Positions 63,547 to 64,000 of a stretch of 64,000 nt of DNA are shown piece after piece. Position 1 is the stretch's first letter, and every line of letters begins with the position of its first letter. The stretch is from positions 62,001-126,000 of the forward strand of contig NZ_JQEC01000057.1 in the NCBI RefSeq assembly GCF_000764185.1. Direction: 5' to 3'. Below the pieces are notes generated by a model. It made no database searches, was not told the DNA's origin, and saw only the letters and a program-made list of their open reading frames with translations. Made by a program: the position numbers and the translations under genes. Source of the stretch: Colwellia psychrerythraea. Lineage in GTDB: Bacteria; Pseudomonadota; Gammaproteobacteria; Enterobacterales; Alteromonadaceae.

Positions 63547-64000
63547 ATGCACAACGATACCTCAAATACCTATGCAGGCTTAATTGCTATTGTCGGTCGC
63601 CCAAATGTTGGTAAATCAACGTTATTAAATGCCTTATTAGGGCAAAAAATTAGTATTACTTCTAAAAAACCACAAACGACCCGTCATCGAATTTTAGGCA
63701 TATTGACCGAAGAAAATAGACAAGCGGTATTGGTGGATACTCCTGGTTTACATACAGAAGAAAAGCGTGCCATTAATAGATTAATGAACCGTGCTGCAAG
63801 TAGTTCAATTGCAGAAGTTGAACTAATCATGTTTTTAGTTGAGGGTACTCATTGGACACAAGATGATGAGCTGGTCATGACTAAAGTAAAACAAAGTGGT
63901 GCACAGTGTATATTAGTTGTTAATAAAACTGATAACATCTCAGACAAAGATGAGCTATTACCACATCTGAAAAAGCTAGGTGAATTGCATGATTTTAAAG
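63547..64000 (+). CDS. era: GTPase Era (partial, 3' end missing)
   Basis: Ribosome-assembly GTPase that binds 16S rRNA. About 151 codons are visible before the window ends. G1 GRPNVGKST, the QTTRHR switch segment, DTPGLH and NKTD are intact. The ATG lies 3 bp after the rnc stop, as in the conserved rnc-era operon. Confidence 0.95.
   Translation, partial: MHNDTSNTYAGLIAIVGRPNVGKSTLLNALLGQKISITSKKPQTTRHRILGILTEENRQAVLVDTPGLHTEEKRAINRLMNRAASSSIAEVELIMFLVEGTHWTQDDELVMTKVKQSGAQCILVVNKTDNISDKDELLPHLKKLGELHDFK

Overview
The window looks like a chromosome segment of a marine, cold-adapted gammaproteobacterium of the order Alteromonadales, most probably Colwellia or a close relative. This is inferred from the AT-rich base composition, the mix of Escherichia-like conserved gene neighbourhoods with Alteromonadales traits (large TonB-dependent receptor, PEP-CTERM protein, many GGDEF/EAL proteins, ArsJ module), and the protein sequences themselves. 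No phage, insertion sequence, CRISPR array or plasmid function was seen.

Layout. 3-926 is the tail of a glycosyltransferase. 1068-7286 is the classical tolC / nudF-yqiB-cpdA-yqiA-parE neighbourhood. parC lies at 14860-17169; between parE and parC sit a membrane protein plus HlyD-type adaptor pair, a GAPDH-ArsJ pair that should make and export 1-arseno-3-phosphoglycerate, and two overlapping TPR/membrane diguanylate cyclases. 17269-24484 holds a CadC-like regulator with a TolB-like beta-propeller, divergent from a large TonB-dependent receptor, followed by a secreted PPP-type phosphatase. 24644-32478 carries a YebC-family regulator, a DUF4177/YidD-like/TM2 cassette, an N-formylglutamate amidohydrolase-like protein, a dicarboxylate symporter fused to a solute-binding domain, and a HlyD/DUF2955 efflux pair. 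32479-34435 is a decayed zone: a broken response regulator and GGDEF remnant, a PEP-CTERM protein, and two degenerate copies of a tRNA-Thr 3' end.

From 34436 on, tRNA-Thr and tRNA-Phe are followed by yggX-mutY, yggL, trmB, a HtrA-like lipoprotein, a GntR regulator, a SulP transporter, a DUF1289 protein, an erythromycin-esterase-like lipoprotein, a second identical tRNA-Phe in inverse orientation, mutS, the argO/argP pair, a GGDEF-EAL protein, recA with a textbook SOS box, slyD, ygfZ, sdhE-ygfX, nadB, and then the long housekeeping run rpoE-rseA-rseB-rseC-lepA-lepB-rnc-era (era cut by the window end).

Most of the window is ordinary core genome. The parts most worth a second look are the symporter/solute-binding fusion with an apparent extra membrane helix, the regulator/TonB receptor/phosphatase region with a strong leader hairpin, the orphan YidD-like cassette, the tRNA-Thr-derived repeats beside gene wreckage, the GGEQF variant cyclase, and the nested leader structure that occupies the ribosome-binding position of lepA. 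I found no clearly new defence or mobile system.
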